Positions 1-12,928 of a stretch of 64,000 nucleotides of DNA are shown in pieces. Every line of letters begins with the position of its first letter. Positions within the stretch are counted from its first letter, which is position 1. Made by a program: the position numbers and the translations under genes. The notes under the pieces were generated by a model, which saw only the letters and a program-made list of their open reading frames with translations, had not been told where the DNA came from and made no database searches. This DNA is from Ehretia macrophylla (lineage: Eukaryota > Streptophyta > Magnoliopsida > Boraginales > Ehretiaceae): the NCBI GenBank assembly GCA_037974665.1, contig CM075768.1, forward strand, positions 13,011,001 through 13,075,000, given 5' to 3'.

Positions 1-1974
1 AAAAACAAAAGTTAAATTTTCAAAAATGCCCCGCCCTCCCCAAAACTTGATGGCACCCTAAGAGGAAAAGGAGAAAAATTCTTCATCAATTCTCACGAGT
101 TTGGCTTCTAGGCTTGATCTTTGGGAGTTTTTGGAGCTTCTAGGACTTCTTCAACTAATCTACACCTACAATATTGTGAGGGAGTTGCATTATTTTAAGT
201 TTAAAGTTTGTTCAATTGTTTTGAAATTCTTGTATTGTCAATTGTAGCTATATTACTTGTTATGAATGATTGATATATGATCTCTAGAGCCTATAAAACT
301 ATCTTTTGTAGCTTGATAACGCACTCCATGGTTGAATGCTTGAATCTCACAAAGAAGACAATGAATAGTGACTTTTTTTAGGGTTTTGATAAAACTTGCT
401 AATTAGAATGAATTGATGCTTCCTTTAGATGCTCTAGACATTAATGGAACTAGTTGAAAGCTCACGTGAGGTTGAATTGCTCGAATTTGAGTTAAAATGC
501 AAAATTAGCCAACTTTAAAAAGGGGGGTTTTTCACATAACATAATTCGGGCACGTTTGAACTTTAGTTTAGGTATCCTAGGGGCATGGAAACACTTTTGG
601 TGCTTTCGTTGCATGAAATTGAGCTCCGAATAGGGTAGGTGTAGTTAAAACCACTCAGGGCCTTCCCGAGCTTTTGTTTCCAAAGTGGGGTTTCAGGGCC
701 TAGGTAGGTTTCTTTTGGCCTTCCTAGGAACGTAGAATGTTTAGCTTGTGTATTTGGTATCTTGAGTCTTGCATGGGAGAAAAGATTGCATGGTTAACAA
801 AGGGGAAAATGGAAAATAGATGCTTTGGTGTTTGCAAGAACTTGTAGATGCTTGTTGGGTGTTTATGTGCATGGAAAAGATATGTTAAGCTATTTATAGA
901 GTTTTGTGGGAAAACATGATATTTGTCTCTTTTGTGACCATTTAGTTGTTTCGTGTATATTTGGCTTATATTGTGAATAATTGCAAGGGCGGCCTACTCT
1001 GTTGTCTCTCTTATGTGTTATTTGTTGATCTTGGTTCTTGGGGATTTGTTTCGGGGTTGCACAACCTTTTCGGACATGGTAGCGTCGAGAAACACGGGCG
1101 GCATCGGGCTTGCCGTGTTCCCTCGACTACCATGGTGCTTATTCTTTTTCTCTCACAGAGTATACTCCACTAACCTAGAGGCGTGGTTCACTTCGTTGGG
1201 GCATATGGACCTACCTCAGGAGAAAGGGTTGTAGGATCGGGGTACATCCGGAGTACCCCATTTTTGGAGGAATAAGGGTTTTGCTGGCACTTGCTTGAAG
1301 ATCTTGGCTCGTGGCTTGTGATTGAAGACAAGTGGAACACTATCCTTTTTATATGTGGTTAAATACTTGTCAGTAGCTAGTTATTTCATGTGATATATGT
1401 TGTTATCTTGATGCATATCATGTAATACTCCCCGGTTTACAGCTTCACCTCCCTCACTGGGTAACTTTGGTTACTCATTCCTTGTTTTAACATGTTTCAG
1501 GTGCAGTTAGAACAACTACTTTGTATGCCGTGTTGTTGATTGCTTATCTTGCTGTAGTTGGAAGCTGTTTGTGAAGATGGGACTTGATGTATTTTTATTA
1601 TGTTTTGGAACCCCTTGAAGTCTTGTATGTATTTTGTACAGCTTGTTGGATTGTAAATTAAATTAAGGACTATATGGTTTGCTAGAGTAGTTGGTACATA
1701 ATAGCTAAAGATAACCTTTATTGTCTTTTGATTGCATGCTTGTGTGGTTATGTTTTGTCTAAGGCTCAGATAGCCTTGAGACAGGGAAAAGTTGGTCAGT
1801 TGGAGTTGGGGTGTTGTATTATGATTATACTTGCTGCTTGCAGGTCTTTGATTAGTCCTATAAACAAGGAAGACTCCGTTCGTTTTCCCTAAATTTTGTG
1901 CCCGGGTTTGGATATGGGCTGAGTATAATGAGGTTACTAGGAGTCCCGGTTCCATGAGGGATCGGGGGTTTACA
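1..1974 (+). mobile_element. Tekay-like Ty3/gypsy LTR, 3' part, inserted in a Sirevirus LTR
   Basis: This is the right-hand part of an LTR whose start lies outside the window. It ends in ...GGGATCGGGGGTTTACA, the same kind of terminus as the complete LTR at 55860-58360 (...GGGGCATTACA), and shares several internal blocks with it: the GGGGTAC/GTACCCC palindrome (1239-1259), the CCTCCCTCACTGGG block near 1447 and the AAGGCTC-GCCTT hairpin near 1761. At 1975 the sequence passes directly into Sirevirus LTR sequence that is uninterrupted in the other LTR copy near 18035, so this LTR landed inside it. Whether it is a solo LTR or the end of a full element cannot be seen. The short ORFs in it are not genes. 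Confidence 0.8.
1239..1259 (+). other. Conserved LTR palindrome GGGGTAC-N7-GTACCCC
   Basis: A 21-bp near-perfect palindrome with 7-bp arms and a TCCGGA core. Equivalents occur in the other LTRs of this family at 7929-7949, 10431-10450, 36100-36121, 37889-37910 and 57483-57503, and a diverged one near 5045-5065. A GTAGGATC-like block adjoins it in most copies. Its function is unknown. Confidence 0.75.
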
Positions 1975-2913
1975 GGATGACCCTATGGCAACTGGTCGAC
2001 CGGTGCTCAAGGGGTCGTCCGCCCGTGACCTCTTCACCGGACGAGGGTCTCTCAACCGGTCGACCAGTGGAACAGGGGTCGACCGGTCGTGGCAAAACGC
2101 TGTTTTAAAAACTAGCCGTTTTTTGTCCGTTGCTTTGTTTCCTATATATACCAAACCAACCCAAATCATCAAAAAACTCTTCCAACAACTCCAAAACATC
2201 ATATATTGATTCTAAGCTTCAAATTTCATATATTTCAATCAATATACACCAAGCTTGAGCTATAACTTGCATTATTTGTTGAGCATTCAAAGAGCTTCAT
2301 TTGTATTATCCAACTCTAGAGGAGTTAAAGCTTTGTATCTTTCATAGACACATATTCATAGTTTTATTGCTCTCTATATATTAGATTGTGAGAATCATAG
2401 AAGAGAAGAGAGTGTTGTAAAATTCTTTATGGATTAAAAGGAGGAGATGTTGTAAGTTTGAGCTTCACCTACTTGTGAAGAAACTTGATTGATCTCTTGT
2501 GGGTTCAAGAGATTGTTGTATTTGCTCTTGTGGATTCAAGAGTGGACTTGTAAGTTGGTTTGTGCTTCACCAACATTTGAAGAAACATTGATTTAGTGGA
2601 GTTTAAGAAATCCTAAGGAGGAAGACCTTAGATTGTGGACTAGGCCTTCGGGAGTGCGAACCACTTGAAAATACCGAGTTTGATTTCTCTCTCCCTACTC
2701 TATTTACATTCATTGTCATATATATTGTTTAGAGTAGTTATCTTGCTCTTGTGTGTGATTATTATTCATCATATTAACTCTTATGTACTTATTCACACAA
2801 GGTGTTTGATAAATTGTCTCAAAGAAGTTTTTGTGGGTTGTAGTAATTTTTAAATAGCAATACTTTGCTATAATCTTAATTCACCCCCCTCTTAAGATTA
2901 TTTGCCACTAACA
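1975..2913 (+). mobile_element. Sirevirus-type Ty1/copia 5' LTR, 3' half
   Basis: This segment matches the distal part of the complete LTR at 17092-18968 nearly throughout and ends in CTAACA, the inverted partner of the TGTTAG start of that LTR. It carries several GGTCGACC palindromic boxes (about 1995-2090), as the 3' copy does, then a TATA box (CTATATATA at 2142-2150). The 5' half is missing from the window because the LTR at 1-1974 inserted here; GGATG at 1975-1979 is probably one copy of that target duplication. The short reading frames in it are not supported as genes. Confidence 0.85.
2142..2150 (+). promoter_or_regulatory. TATA box of the Sirevirus 5' LTR
   Basis: CTATATATA lies just downstream of the GC-rich palindromic boxes. 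The same motif is at about 18198-18206 in the 3' LTR. Placement as the U3 promoter is inferred from element structure. Confidence 0.6.
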
Positions 2914-2915
2914 AG

Positions 2916-2927
2916 TGGTACCAGAGC
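2916..2927 (+). other. Sirevirus primer-binding site (Met tRNA type)
   Basis: TGGTACCAGAGC starts two bases after the LTR end. It differs at one position from TGGTATCAGAGC, the initiator-methionine tRNA complement used by many plant LTR elements. It fixes the LTR boundary and the + orientation. Confidence 0.85.
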
Positions 2928-2967
2928 TAGGGTTCTACGTATAGCTTAACCGCTAGTAGAATACACA

Positions 2968-3990
2968 TTGACAAATAATCCTGTATTTTCAAGTTTTGAA
3001 GGATATTCAATTGATAGACCTCCATGTTTTACAAGTACAAATTATGTTGTTTGGAGAAATAAAATGGAGACATATATTCAATCCGTAGATTATACATTGT
3101 GGGAAATTGTTGAAAATGGGCCATATAAAGTTATATTTGAAATGTATGATGAACTAATCGAGCAAGATATTATCAAACTTACAAAAAATGCTCAAGCTAT
3201 GAATCTTCTTTATTATGCGTTAAATGACATTGAATTTAGTCGAATTAGCAAATGCACATCGGCACATGCGATTTGGAAGCTTCTTGAGGAGATATGTCAT
3301 GATGAAAAAGAAGGCAAAGAAGAAGAAGAACAAGAATAAAATGTTGTTTGCTTCATTGCAAAGGATGAAGAGGTATGTTCAACTTCCACATCTAGTTGTT
3401 CTTCATCTAATGAGTATGATATTGCATTTGATGTATTTGAAGAACTCATCTCTAAAGTTTAAAATGAATTGATGTGTGCATGTTCTAGAAACAACTATTG
3501 TCTTAATGAATTGGACTGTGTTATACTTGAGAGAAATGAGTTTGAAAAGAAAAAATGATCCACTTATTGAAGTACAACATGAGCTTGATACTTCCTTGAA
3601 TGATAGAAACAATATGTTTGAAAATAAAGTATCTTGTTTGAACAAAGAGAGTAATGAATCTAATTTGAAGCTAGCATACTCTAGCAAATAGGAAGATAAG
3701 ATAGATGTTATGCATGATTCAAAATACACGGCATGTAATCAAAGTGATATAAAATGCAAACCATGTATTAGTCAAAACTCCAAGAACAAACAATGCATTT
3801 ACATCTAAAGTACATAAGAATCCTCGTACATATTGTGGTAAAAAAGAACATATGGCATCATATTGTCATTATAGAAAATTGCTTGATAGAGGATCAAAAG
3901 TTCCATGGTGGCTAAAACACAAATGGATTGTTAAAGCTACAACAAATGAGATTAACCTTCATGGACCCAATTAAAGATGGGTACCTAGAT
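2968..3990 (+). pseudogene. gag: Sirevirus gag, degenerate
   Basis: Gag would form the cytoplasmic particle that packages element RNA. The first stretch (2968-3339, about 123 codons) reads like a copia gag N-terminal domain: a substrate-like WRNKMETYI segment, then NAQAMNLLYYALN and the AHAIWKLLEE motif. The expected start codon is TTG, not ATG. Beyond the TAA at 3337-3339 the homology continues in other frames with further stops. A zinc knuckle survives near 3820-3860 (YCGKKEHMASYC) with Arg where the first Cys is expected. A GPN-RWVP segment near 3965-3985 resembles the end of Sirevirus gag. The gene is interrupted downstream by the LTR at 4044. It is not functional. Confidence 0.75.
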
Positions 3991-4122
3991 CTTGCTTTGT
4001 TATAGGAATGTCAAGCAGCACCAAAGATGATGGTGATGCAACTTGTAACACCCCGATCCCTCACGACACCGGAGCCCCGATCCAACCCGAGTCACGAAAA
4101 ATGAGGGAAGACGGACGGAGTC

Positions 4123-7092
4123 AGTAACACCCCGATCCCTCTCGAGACCGGGAGTTGTATCAATCAATCTAATCACAACCCAAACCAAACCCGGACATAA
4201 ATTTTCAGGGAAAACGGACGGAGTCTCCCTTGTTTCTAGGCGAAATGTAAAACCTGCGACAGCATATAAGTGGACCAACACCGTGTCCAACCATACAAAA
4301 CTACCTCAAGGCCATCCGAGCCTCGGTTCTCAGCAATTAAACTCAGCAAGTATACATACATTTTCAATTTAAAAGCTAACCTATCTCTTTTCATTTTTGA
4401 CAAGTACATTCAAACTGGACAATTAAACCATACTAAGCTACTGCGTAAAATAAACTATCATGCCATTCTAGTTCTTTTCCTTGGGACATTACAAACATGC
4501 ATTGTAGTTAAGCTATGCTAACTGATTACATAACTAGCTTATCGATTTACCTCAACTATTTAGCTAATTTAGATTACATTTCTTTTAACAATAAATACAT
4601 ACAATACATAAAAGCATACATCTTGCATCTTTGACAACTCAAGCCACATAGCACGCAAGACAACTCTTCAAGCACGAACTTTCACGAAATCACGAACTTC
4701 CAGTTAACATGACATTTCCTGAAATGTGGTGGTGAGGAGTGAGTATACATAACACGTATACTCAGTGAGGGCGAGACAGATATCGAATTGGAGAGAAAGA
4801 AAGTCGTGCAATGCAAATAAGGCAGTTAAGCAATATAACTGAGAAAGTAAGCGATCAAGGCAAACCATCAATACAATAAGCAATTAATGAAAGCATTAAC
4901 ACAACCATTCAAAGCTATACCACACTCTGAAGGCTATGGTTCACTCTTACGAACAATATACCATTCCACGAGCGATACATCAATCTCGAGCTTGATGTTG
5001 ACAACGATGACAATAAGCGCGCAACCACCTTATAACACCAGTTTGGAATACCCCGGGAGTAACCATCAATCTACGACCCAAATCTCCCTGGGAGGCAACC
5101 CAAGCGAGAAAAGAGAATAGCTACGGAGCTAGAGCAACCAACACTGGCAACCCGAGGCTACCTAGAGAGGCCCATCACTCACGCGCTGGACACTATGTAA
5201 TACAAGACTCGATACAAGGAAATAAACGAGCGATAGCACAACAACACAGATAGAGGAGATAAACGAGATATCAAGCATTATTCAACAACTGTTAAACATT
5301 TCAATCAATAATCAACTCTAACAAGCGTAATGAGCATTAACAAGCATTTGCAATCAAACAAGTAACAAGAAGAACACCAACTAACATTATCAAGCAATAA
5401 CAAGTATTCTTTAGGCATTATAAGCATTCTATAAACATTATAGGCATTCTATAAGTATTATAAACATTCTATAAGCATTATAAACATTCTATAAGCAATA
5501 TACTATGAAAACACACAAAATCCCAAAAATGACCCCAACTTTCAAAACGCTACTACTTTCAAACGAGTCACGAGCTTTGGAAACCGACTTCACCAATCCT
5601 CCTAGGTCACCATAAGGCACGTCTAAAGACCCCGAAACCCTACTTTACCCTAGAATTCACGCAAAGCCCCGATTTCTCTCTTTGCTTGTTTGAACTACAA
5701 CTATACCAACCAAATACCCAACCAACGCCATAATCGCACCAAAAGTGCTTCCATGGCCTCCCGAAACAATGCCAACACGTAAAACGAGAAAATGTCAAAC
5801 TCGACCTAAACGACCCTGACTTTCACTAAGCCGTTTTTCTCCGTTATTCCATTACACATCCCAATTAAACCACACATCTAGGCATTCTAGCATATCTAGC
5901 ATCTTCCTACATCAACAGAACACGTAACAAAGCAACTTCATCGAAACGGGGGTTTACTATTCATAATTTACTATTCATTACACAATTTATATTTCAATTT
6001 CAATATTCAACCACAGAAAATGTTAAAAAGCTATAAATACATGTTCTACAATCAACAAGGAACATTCTTTAAGCATTAAAACGATTAAACTAACGATCTA
6101 CGCATAAAATCCAAAAATCAAAGTTTAGATACAAATATTTCAAATTCTCAAATAACGATGAAACCCTCACCTTAGACGCTCCTGGACCTAGGAAAACCTC
6201 GTACGACGCCTCCAAAACTACCTCGTGCAAGCTCACGCGAAGAATTGAAGATTTGAATTTGAAATCTTTTTTTTTCTCTCCATATTTTCGGCCCTTCCTC
6301 ACTGTTTTCAGCTGGTTTTTATTTTTTTTTCTTTGTTATTTTGCTTAATAAAGGTTGACAAAGTTGGTCAAATGGTCAAGCATTGGTCAAAATCGCTTAA
6401 GTTGGTCAAAAGACTTGTTTTTATGCATTTTTAGGCTAAAACAACTAAGGAAATATCAATTTTAGCTAACAACAATTAAAATATAAAATTTAAGGCACTA
6501 AAATACTAGTTTCACTATTTGCTAGGGACTAGAATTCATTTCCTAACTATCTCTCTCGATATGCTATGCACTTTGCGTCAATAGAAGAATAACAATTAAA
6601 TCTCAAAGAATCTAAGAAATATATCATTTTTGGAAAGCATCATAGTTAAAATTTACTCCGGCTCGGAGCTACTTTCCTCATTTATTTGAAAACCGAGTGA
6701 TTTTAATGCAAGACAACCAAAATCGATTATTAAAATAACCAAAATAATCAAGGTAATCAATATTCATTTAAAATAATTAATTTAACTATTTCTAAAATAC
6801 TTTAAGAATTATAAAGTTAATATTAAGCTACAAATGAAAGTTAATATAAACACATAGTCAAATACAATTAAACACTAACATTTAAGATAACACTTAATTA
6901 ATCACAAGAAAATAAATTCAATTACTATAATTATTAGAAATAGACAATAATCTTTTAATTATTCAATTTACAACTACAAAATGCTTCCAAGAGGAATATT
7001 AAAATAGTGCAAATTGGTTGATTTAACTAATTAAACATTTAATCAAATGCAGTCAAGTGCTATTAAATGCATGCCGGGTTCGGGTTATCACA
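4123..7092 (-). mobile_element. Solo LTR (b), nested in LTR c
   Basis: It is bounded by a perfect 5-bp duplication GAGTC (4118-4122 and 7093-7097). Its left end reads AGTAACACCCCG, one base different from the family TGTAACAC, and its right end reads GGGTTCGGGTTATCACA. It has no internal coding region. Its right end is the reverse complement of the LTR beginning at 62420, so these two belong to one subfamily. Length is 2970 bp. Short ORFs inside it are chance frames. Confidence 0.85.
5401..5505. repeat. AT-rich minisatellite of about 19-20 bp unit
   Basis: Imperfect tandem copies built from CATTATAARCATTCTATAA, about five units, lie inside solo LTR b. The repeat probably arose by slippage after or before insertion of the LTR. 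Confidence 0.7.
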
Positions 7093-7130
7093 GAGTCTCC
7101 CTTATTTATAGGACTATCTGATACCTACAC

Positions 7131-9604
7131 TGTAACGCCCCGAACCCAACCCCACGCTACAGGTCAAGTCCAAACCCGTCACACGGACAGAGTCTCCTCT
7201 GTACTATGGACAAACTGGTACCTGCAACTAGTCACATTCCATTCCTGAACCACAATCAAACATCTCATACAACCTAACTTCCAAGATTAATATAGTCAAC
7301 CAAATCACAAGGCCATCCGAGCCTTGGAACAGCAAAATAGATATCATGCAAGCATGCAAGATATTTCTCTAACTCTAATTTAAAGTAGTAAGTGGCCAAT
7401 CTTAACATTCTAACTACTTAACACCCAAGCATGCAACAAAAGAAGTAAAGTCTAGTATCAATTATTACATGCCATCTACTTTACTAATAATCATACAAGA
7501 TTATGACTTGATACATCCACCAAGTATATACAAGACCACATGGTCTCAAAATAGCAACAATCAACATCTTCACACAAGCTGCATACTCTAGCCAACCTTA
7601 ACACACAAGAAAGTCATAAAAGTTGCTCAACTTGCACTTCCTCTTCTTCTACTACTGCTACTAGATGGGGATTCACCTTAGCTTCTCCTGAAACATGTTA
7701 AATGAGGAATGAACAACAATGTTGCCTAGCGAGGGATGTGATACAGCATATCGGGGCGTGCAACATGATATGCAATAGAATAATAGCATATTCAACACCA
7801 AATAACACAAAAAGGTAAATAAGTAATTAACCTCATATAAAAAGTATACGGTTCACTTGTCTTCAATCACAAGCCACGAGCCAACATCTTCAAGCAGGTG
7901 TCGGCAAAACCCTTATTCCTCCAAAAATGGGGTGCTCCAGATATACCCCGATCCTACGACCCTTTCTCCTGAGGTAGGTTCATATGCCCCAACGAGGTGA
8001 ACCATGCTTCTGGGGTAGTGGAGTATACTCAGCGAGAGAAAGGGAATAGGCACCATAGTAGTCAAGGGAGCACGGCAAGCCCGATGCCGCCTGTGTTTCT
8101 CGACGCTACCATGTCCGAAAAGGTTATGCAACCTCGAATCATGTCCACGAGAACCAAGATCATCAAATAACACATAAGAGGGACAACAAAGTAGGCCGCC
8201 CTCGCAAATAGACACAATATGCACAAAGTCACGATATAAACATAAAGGAGACAATATATATTTTCTTTTACAACCTTCTCAAATAGCTCAGTTGTACTTT
8301 AGACAAGTATACATATACATAATAACACATCTACAAGCACTTATAAGCATCAAGGTAGTCAATTACTACTTTTCCCCTTTCTTTAACCAAGCCATTCTTC
8401 TCCTATATGCATTTCGAAGTTCCAAAACTACAATCCAATCATTCTACATTCCAAATAAGCTAAAAGACATATATCAAGGCCATAAAAACCCGCTTTGGAA
8501 GTAAAAGATCGGGAAGGCCCCAAGCGGGTTTTAACTACACTTATAATTTTTGGACCCCAATTTAACGCAACGAAAGCACCAAAAGTGCTTCCATGCCCCA
8601 AGGATACCTAATTTAAAGTCCAACCGTGCCCAGATTGCGTTATGTGAAAAATCCCCTTTTTAAAGTTAGCTAATTTTGCATTTTAACTCATTTTCGAGCA
8701 ATCTAACTTCATGTGAGTGTTTAACTAGTTCTAATCACCTAAAGGAGGGATCAATTTACTCTAATTAGCCAATTACATCAAACCCTAAAATCTCGTCACT
8801 ATTCATTTTCTTCTTCATGCATTCCAAGCTTCAACCATCGAAATGTCTACTACACAACTTAAGCAAGGTGTAAATAGCATGTAAAAGATGTACCAAGCAA
8901 TATTTGAGCATAACATCGGCTAATAACAACAATTCAAGAAAAGTTAAAAGTTGAATATAAACTTTAAACACCATGAAAATGCAAAACTCCCTCACAATGA
9001 TGTTGTAGACAAGTGAATGAGGTTCCCTAGTACTCCAAATACCCTTCAAAGCAAGCCACAAAATCAAATGCAAGGTGAAATGAAGAATGTTTTTCTCCCT
9101 TCTTGCCTCCTAGGGCTGTCGGTTTTTTTTTAGGAGGGGGGGAGGGGGGGAGGGGGGGGAGGGGGGGCTTTTGGGTGTTTTATTTTTTTTCTTTTGTGAG
9201 CTATATGTATATATGTAGGATGCCAAGTGATATATGTATGTATGTGTGTTAATATGGCAAGTCAAATGCTTACTTAAACTTGGTCAAACTAAGTTAAACT
9301 CCAATTAAATGTTAACTTAATCAAATTAATGTTTCTACATACGTAACACTATTCAAACGAAGCGGAAAACATTTTTCAAACGCATACTCCCGGGTCCCAA
9401 AGCTCAAAACTACCATTTCCTGACTCCTTTTATATGTCATGTGACTTATGAAAAATATTAAATCGAGCAATTAAGACAGTCAAATTTATTATGAATAGTG
9501 TCCAATAGTAAATCAATTAAGCAAGAAAAGAAATGCACATAAAATGCTCAAGTAATTTATGTAACAGTTATTTAAAAGATGTGATGAAATTCTTGGGCGT
9601 CACA
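7131..9604 (-). mobile_element. Solo LTR (a), nested in LTR c
   Basis: In + orientation it runs from TGTAACGCCCCGAACCC to ...TTGGGCGTCACA, the exact reverse-complement pattern of the 5' LTR at 55860-58360 (TGTGACGCCC start). Flanks are TACAC (7126-7130) and TGCAC (9605-9609), a target duplication with one mismatch. Length is 2474 bp, close to the 2501 bp of the F LTR. It also resembles 1-1974 closely. No coding region is present. Confidence 0.83.
9132..9168 (+). repeat. G-run tract (GGGGGGA-type)
   Basis: About five runs of 5-9 G separated by single A lie inside solo LTR a, on the strand opposite to the LTR sense. The tract could form a G-quadruplex; this is inferred from base composition only. 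Confidence 0.7.
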
Positions 9605-12600
9605 TGCACACAAGCTATTATACCCTAAAACAACTCCTTCACAATTCCCGTCCTCAGATATCAACACAACCAACAAATTCCTCAAAGTCATTCGAGCCTT
9701 GGAACTCATCAAACTCAACAAAAGTTCACGAGCATGCATGCAATCTATAATTATCAAGTTCATTCACACATGCATGCAAACTAACTAGGCAATAAGGAAA
9801 TTCTTTAGTTGTTACATGCCAGAAGAGTCGGGAGACAAAATACATCTCTCTACAATACAACATAATCACATACAACACCTCTCCGGACACAAACTTTATT
9901 ACAAGATAAACTTCACATTTAAATTACATAGACTACAGATAACACACTACTAAATCAACTTCACAGCCCAACTTGAAACTCGTGCAGCCAACCTCTGCTA
10001 TGCCTAAAACATGTTAGAGCGATGAATGAACATACTAACCACGTATGCCCAGTGAGGGAGAGGTCACATAATAGGGAGTCTCCATAAGGTCTCGTGCAAT
10101 GCATATAGCATCAAAATCACACACAAGCACACAGGACTAGATAACACGCATACACACGAGTCTAGACATTACGCAAGCACATGAACTATAAAGCACAAGT
10201 ACACAAAATGAGATAATACACAAGTACCCGAACTATAGCACCCAAATATAACTATCACACAAGTGTCATGTACAGTATATAATCATATTTCAAGTAACAA
10301 GAGACTGAATAACACTTAGTAGTCGAGTATCACATATTTTAAAAGGATACGGTTCCATAAAGTCTTGATCCATGAACTACGAACCATTATCCTCAAGCAA
10401 TTGCCAACAAACCCCTTATTATTCCAAATAGGGTACTCCGGATGTACCCCGATCCTACGACCCATATCTCCCGAGGTAGGTTCGTATGCCCCAATGAGGT
10501 GAACCACGCCTCTAGGGTAGGAGAGTATGCCTCAGCGAGAAAGGGATTGGGAAACCATGGTAGCCGAGGGAGCAGAACAAGCCTGATACCACCCGTGTTA
10601 CTCGCCACTACCATGCCCGAAAAGGTTGCGCAACCCCGAGTCAAGATCACGAGAGCCAAGTAACATATACAGGATAATTTACAAGCAATATAGGCAAGAT
10701 AGCAATATAAGCTACATAACTAACATTTATAGCATGACACTATCCAACGTAATTTATATATAACAGAGAAATGCAAATAAGATGCAACTTCCTCACCTTT
10801 CAAGAAGCCAAACTTGTGCGAATTAAGCCAAGATTCCCTAAAGATTCTCCGAAAGCATCAATTCCTTTCAATTATTACCACAATATACAACATTTTATTT
10901 AACTTAAAGCTAACACACCTCTTTAAAACAAATTATTTTCATAATTAACTTACTTTAATTAGATCACAAACATAGCTTCTATTCACATGCACATCACTTA
11001 GCACACATGGCTTCTAAGCATTTAGAATCATTAAACCCTTTTATAAGGCTAGAAATGCTAAACTAACACTAATAAAGCAATACCATTACTTAGTTGAAAC
11101 ACTTCCACTCTTTTACCCAGAACATAGTATTTACGCTCAACTCAAATAATTATCATTTAATCATGCCCGGGTCACGGGGAGGGGTCAAACATGTATGGCA
11201 GAGGCCTGCCTTGGCCCAAGGCCCATTGGGCCGAACACTAAGTCCCAAATGGCCCAAAGGCCAACACATACATGCAATGCATTCTAATCATATTCTAACT
11301 ACTCTTTGCATGTAATTAGCTAAACAACACCATTATAACATCAATTAAGCATTTGAACCAACCTATGATACAATTAATCAAACTTTAATTAAGTTACTAT
11401 TCACCTTTTTCTTCAATATATCTATATGTTCAAGCTCTCACTACACATGCAACCCAAGTTCAAAAGTTTACTCTATAACATCATTAGGTAATATAGAAAG
11501 CATTAGAAGCAAGAAACAGCATACTATAAGCAATAAACATGAAATTAAGCATCGGTGCACAAAGGGGATCAACAACATACTTTCACGAAATTTTATCAAT
11601 AGCTCAAATATGCTATAGAAATACATTTAAACACACAATAACCAACTATAAGGCCATACAAGCTATAAAACACCCTATTATCTCATTTTTCCCTTTGTTC
11701 AACTAGGCTATTTAGCTTTCTACCAGAATTCAAGGATTAAGTTAAGCTAGCTAACCATCCTACCAATCTAAGAATACCTAAATACCTCATTTAGAACCTC
11801 CAAATCATAACCTAGAGCACAAGTACACGAAAATACCAAAAATGCCTCCTTGTGGATTTACACTACAAGTACCAATTCTGGAACCCAAACAAGCAAAACG
11901 AAGGCACTTCTATGGCTTCAATACTTAATAAAGACTAGCTATAACCTCGAAACGTGTCCGGATTTGAGTTAACCCCGAAACTCCTTATTAAAGTAGCCTA
12001 ATTTGATCAAATTATTCAAATTTTGTACATGGCAAGCACAACTAACATTTTCCCCACGTTCAAGGACCTAATTAGCAACTACTAGAAGCCTCGAATTGAA
12101 TTAAATTATAATTTTTTTTGGAACCATAGTTTGGCACTATTCATCATCTTACTCATGTGATTCTTGCTAAAAAACTTTCAAGCTATATAATTACATAATG
12201 ATGTTCTCTAGCATATAAAAATACCATATCTAGCAAGAAAGAAATAATTTATAGCATAAAAACTCAAAATCCAAAAATATGAAATAATGGCAATAAACTT
12301 TAATTAGCTAAAATGGTGCATCTCCCTCACCTAGAGGCCTTGAGGAGGGTGGAGATGACCTTTGGAGAGGTGGAATGAGGTGTAGGATGATGATTCTTGA
12401 GCCAAATGGAAGATTTGCTTGCACAAGTTTCTCTCTTTTTCCTTCTTTTGACCGACGGTTTTGGGGGGCTTTGGGGAGTTCTTTTGTGCAAATTTTGGCT
12501 AAGTATGGGAATGGTGTGGTGTTATATTAAGTAGGTAATTGAAGTTGTAGGAAAAAAAACACTATTCTAACAAGACAAGGCTAACTTAATTGCTCCAAAA

Positions 12601-12928
12601 CAATTGCTAACTAGTTAAAGTCTAGAAAATATAGTCTACCACCTTTACTATTCCTAATGATACTAGAAAACAATTTCCAAATGCTATCTCCCGAAGTCTA
12701 GAACCCAAAATCTCACTTCTGAGTCTCCTTTTATATGGAACGGAACCTAGGAAAATTATAAAACTAAGCAAGTTAAACAGTCAAATTTCCTTATAAATAG
12801 TAACCGTTGTTCAAGTAAAGAATTGCACATTAAATTGCACATATATTGTCATTTAAGTGATAAATGCACATATAGTGTCATAAAAGTAAATAATGCACGT
12901 ATATGCAGGTTCGGGGTCTCATACAACT

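Larger units (their letters stand above)
4044..12923 (-). mobile_element. Solo Tekay-like LTR (c), hosting two further solo LTRs
   Basis: In + orientation it starts TGTAACACCCCG at 4044 and ends GGGGTCTCATA at 12923, flanked by the 5-bp direct repeat CAACT (4039-4043 and 12924-12928). No primer site, gag or pol is present, so it is a solo LTR. Subtracting the two nested LTRs leaves about 3.4 kb, longer than its relatives. It shares the family palindrome (10431-10450), the CCCAGTGAGGGAG block near 10050 and a CCTCACCTTT...CCAA block near 10795 with the LTR at 34312. It splits the Sirevirus interior. The remainder (9605-12923) is AT-rich with no credible ORF. Confidence 0.85.

Noticed and set aside
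5401-5505. CRISPR-like array
   Set aside because: The repeats are contiguous without unique spacers, AT-rich and inside a plant LTR; this is a minisatellite.
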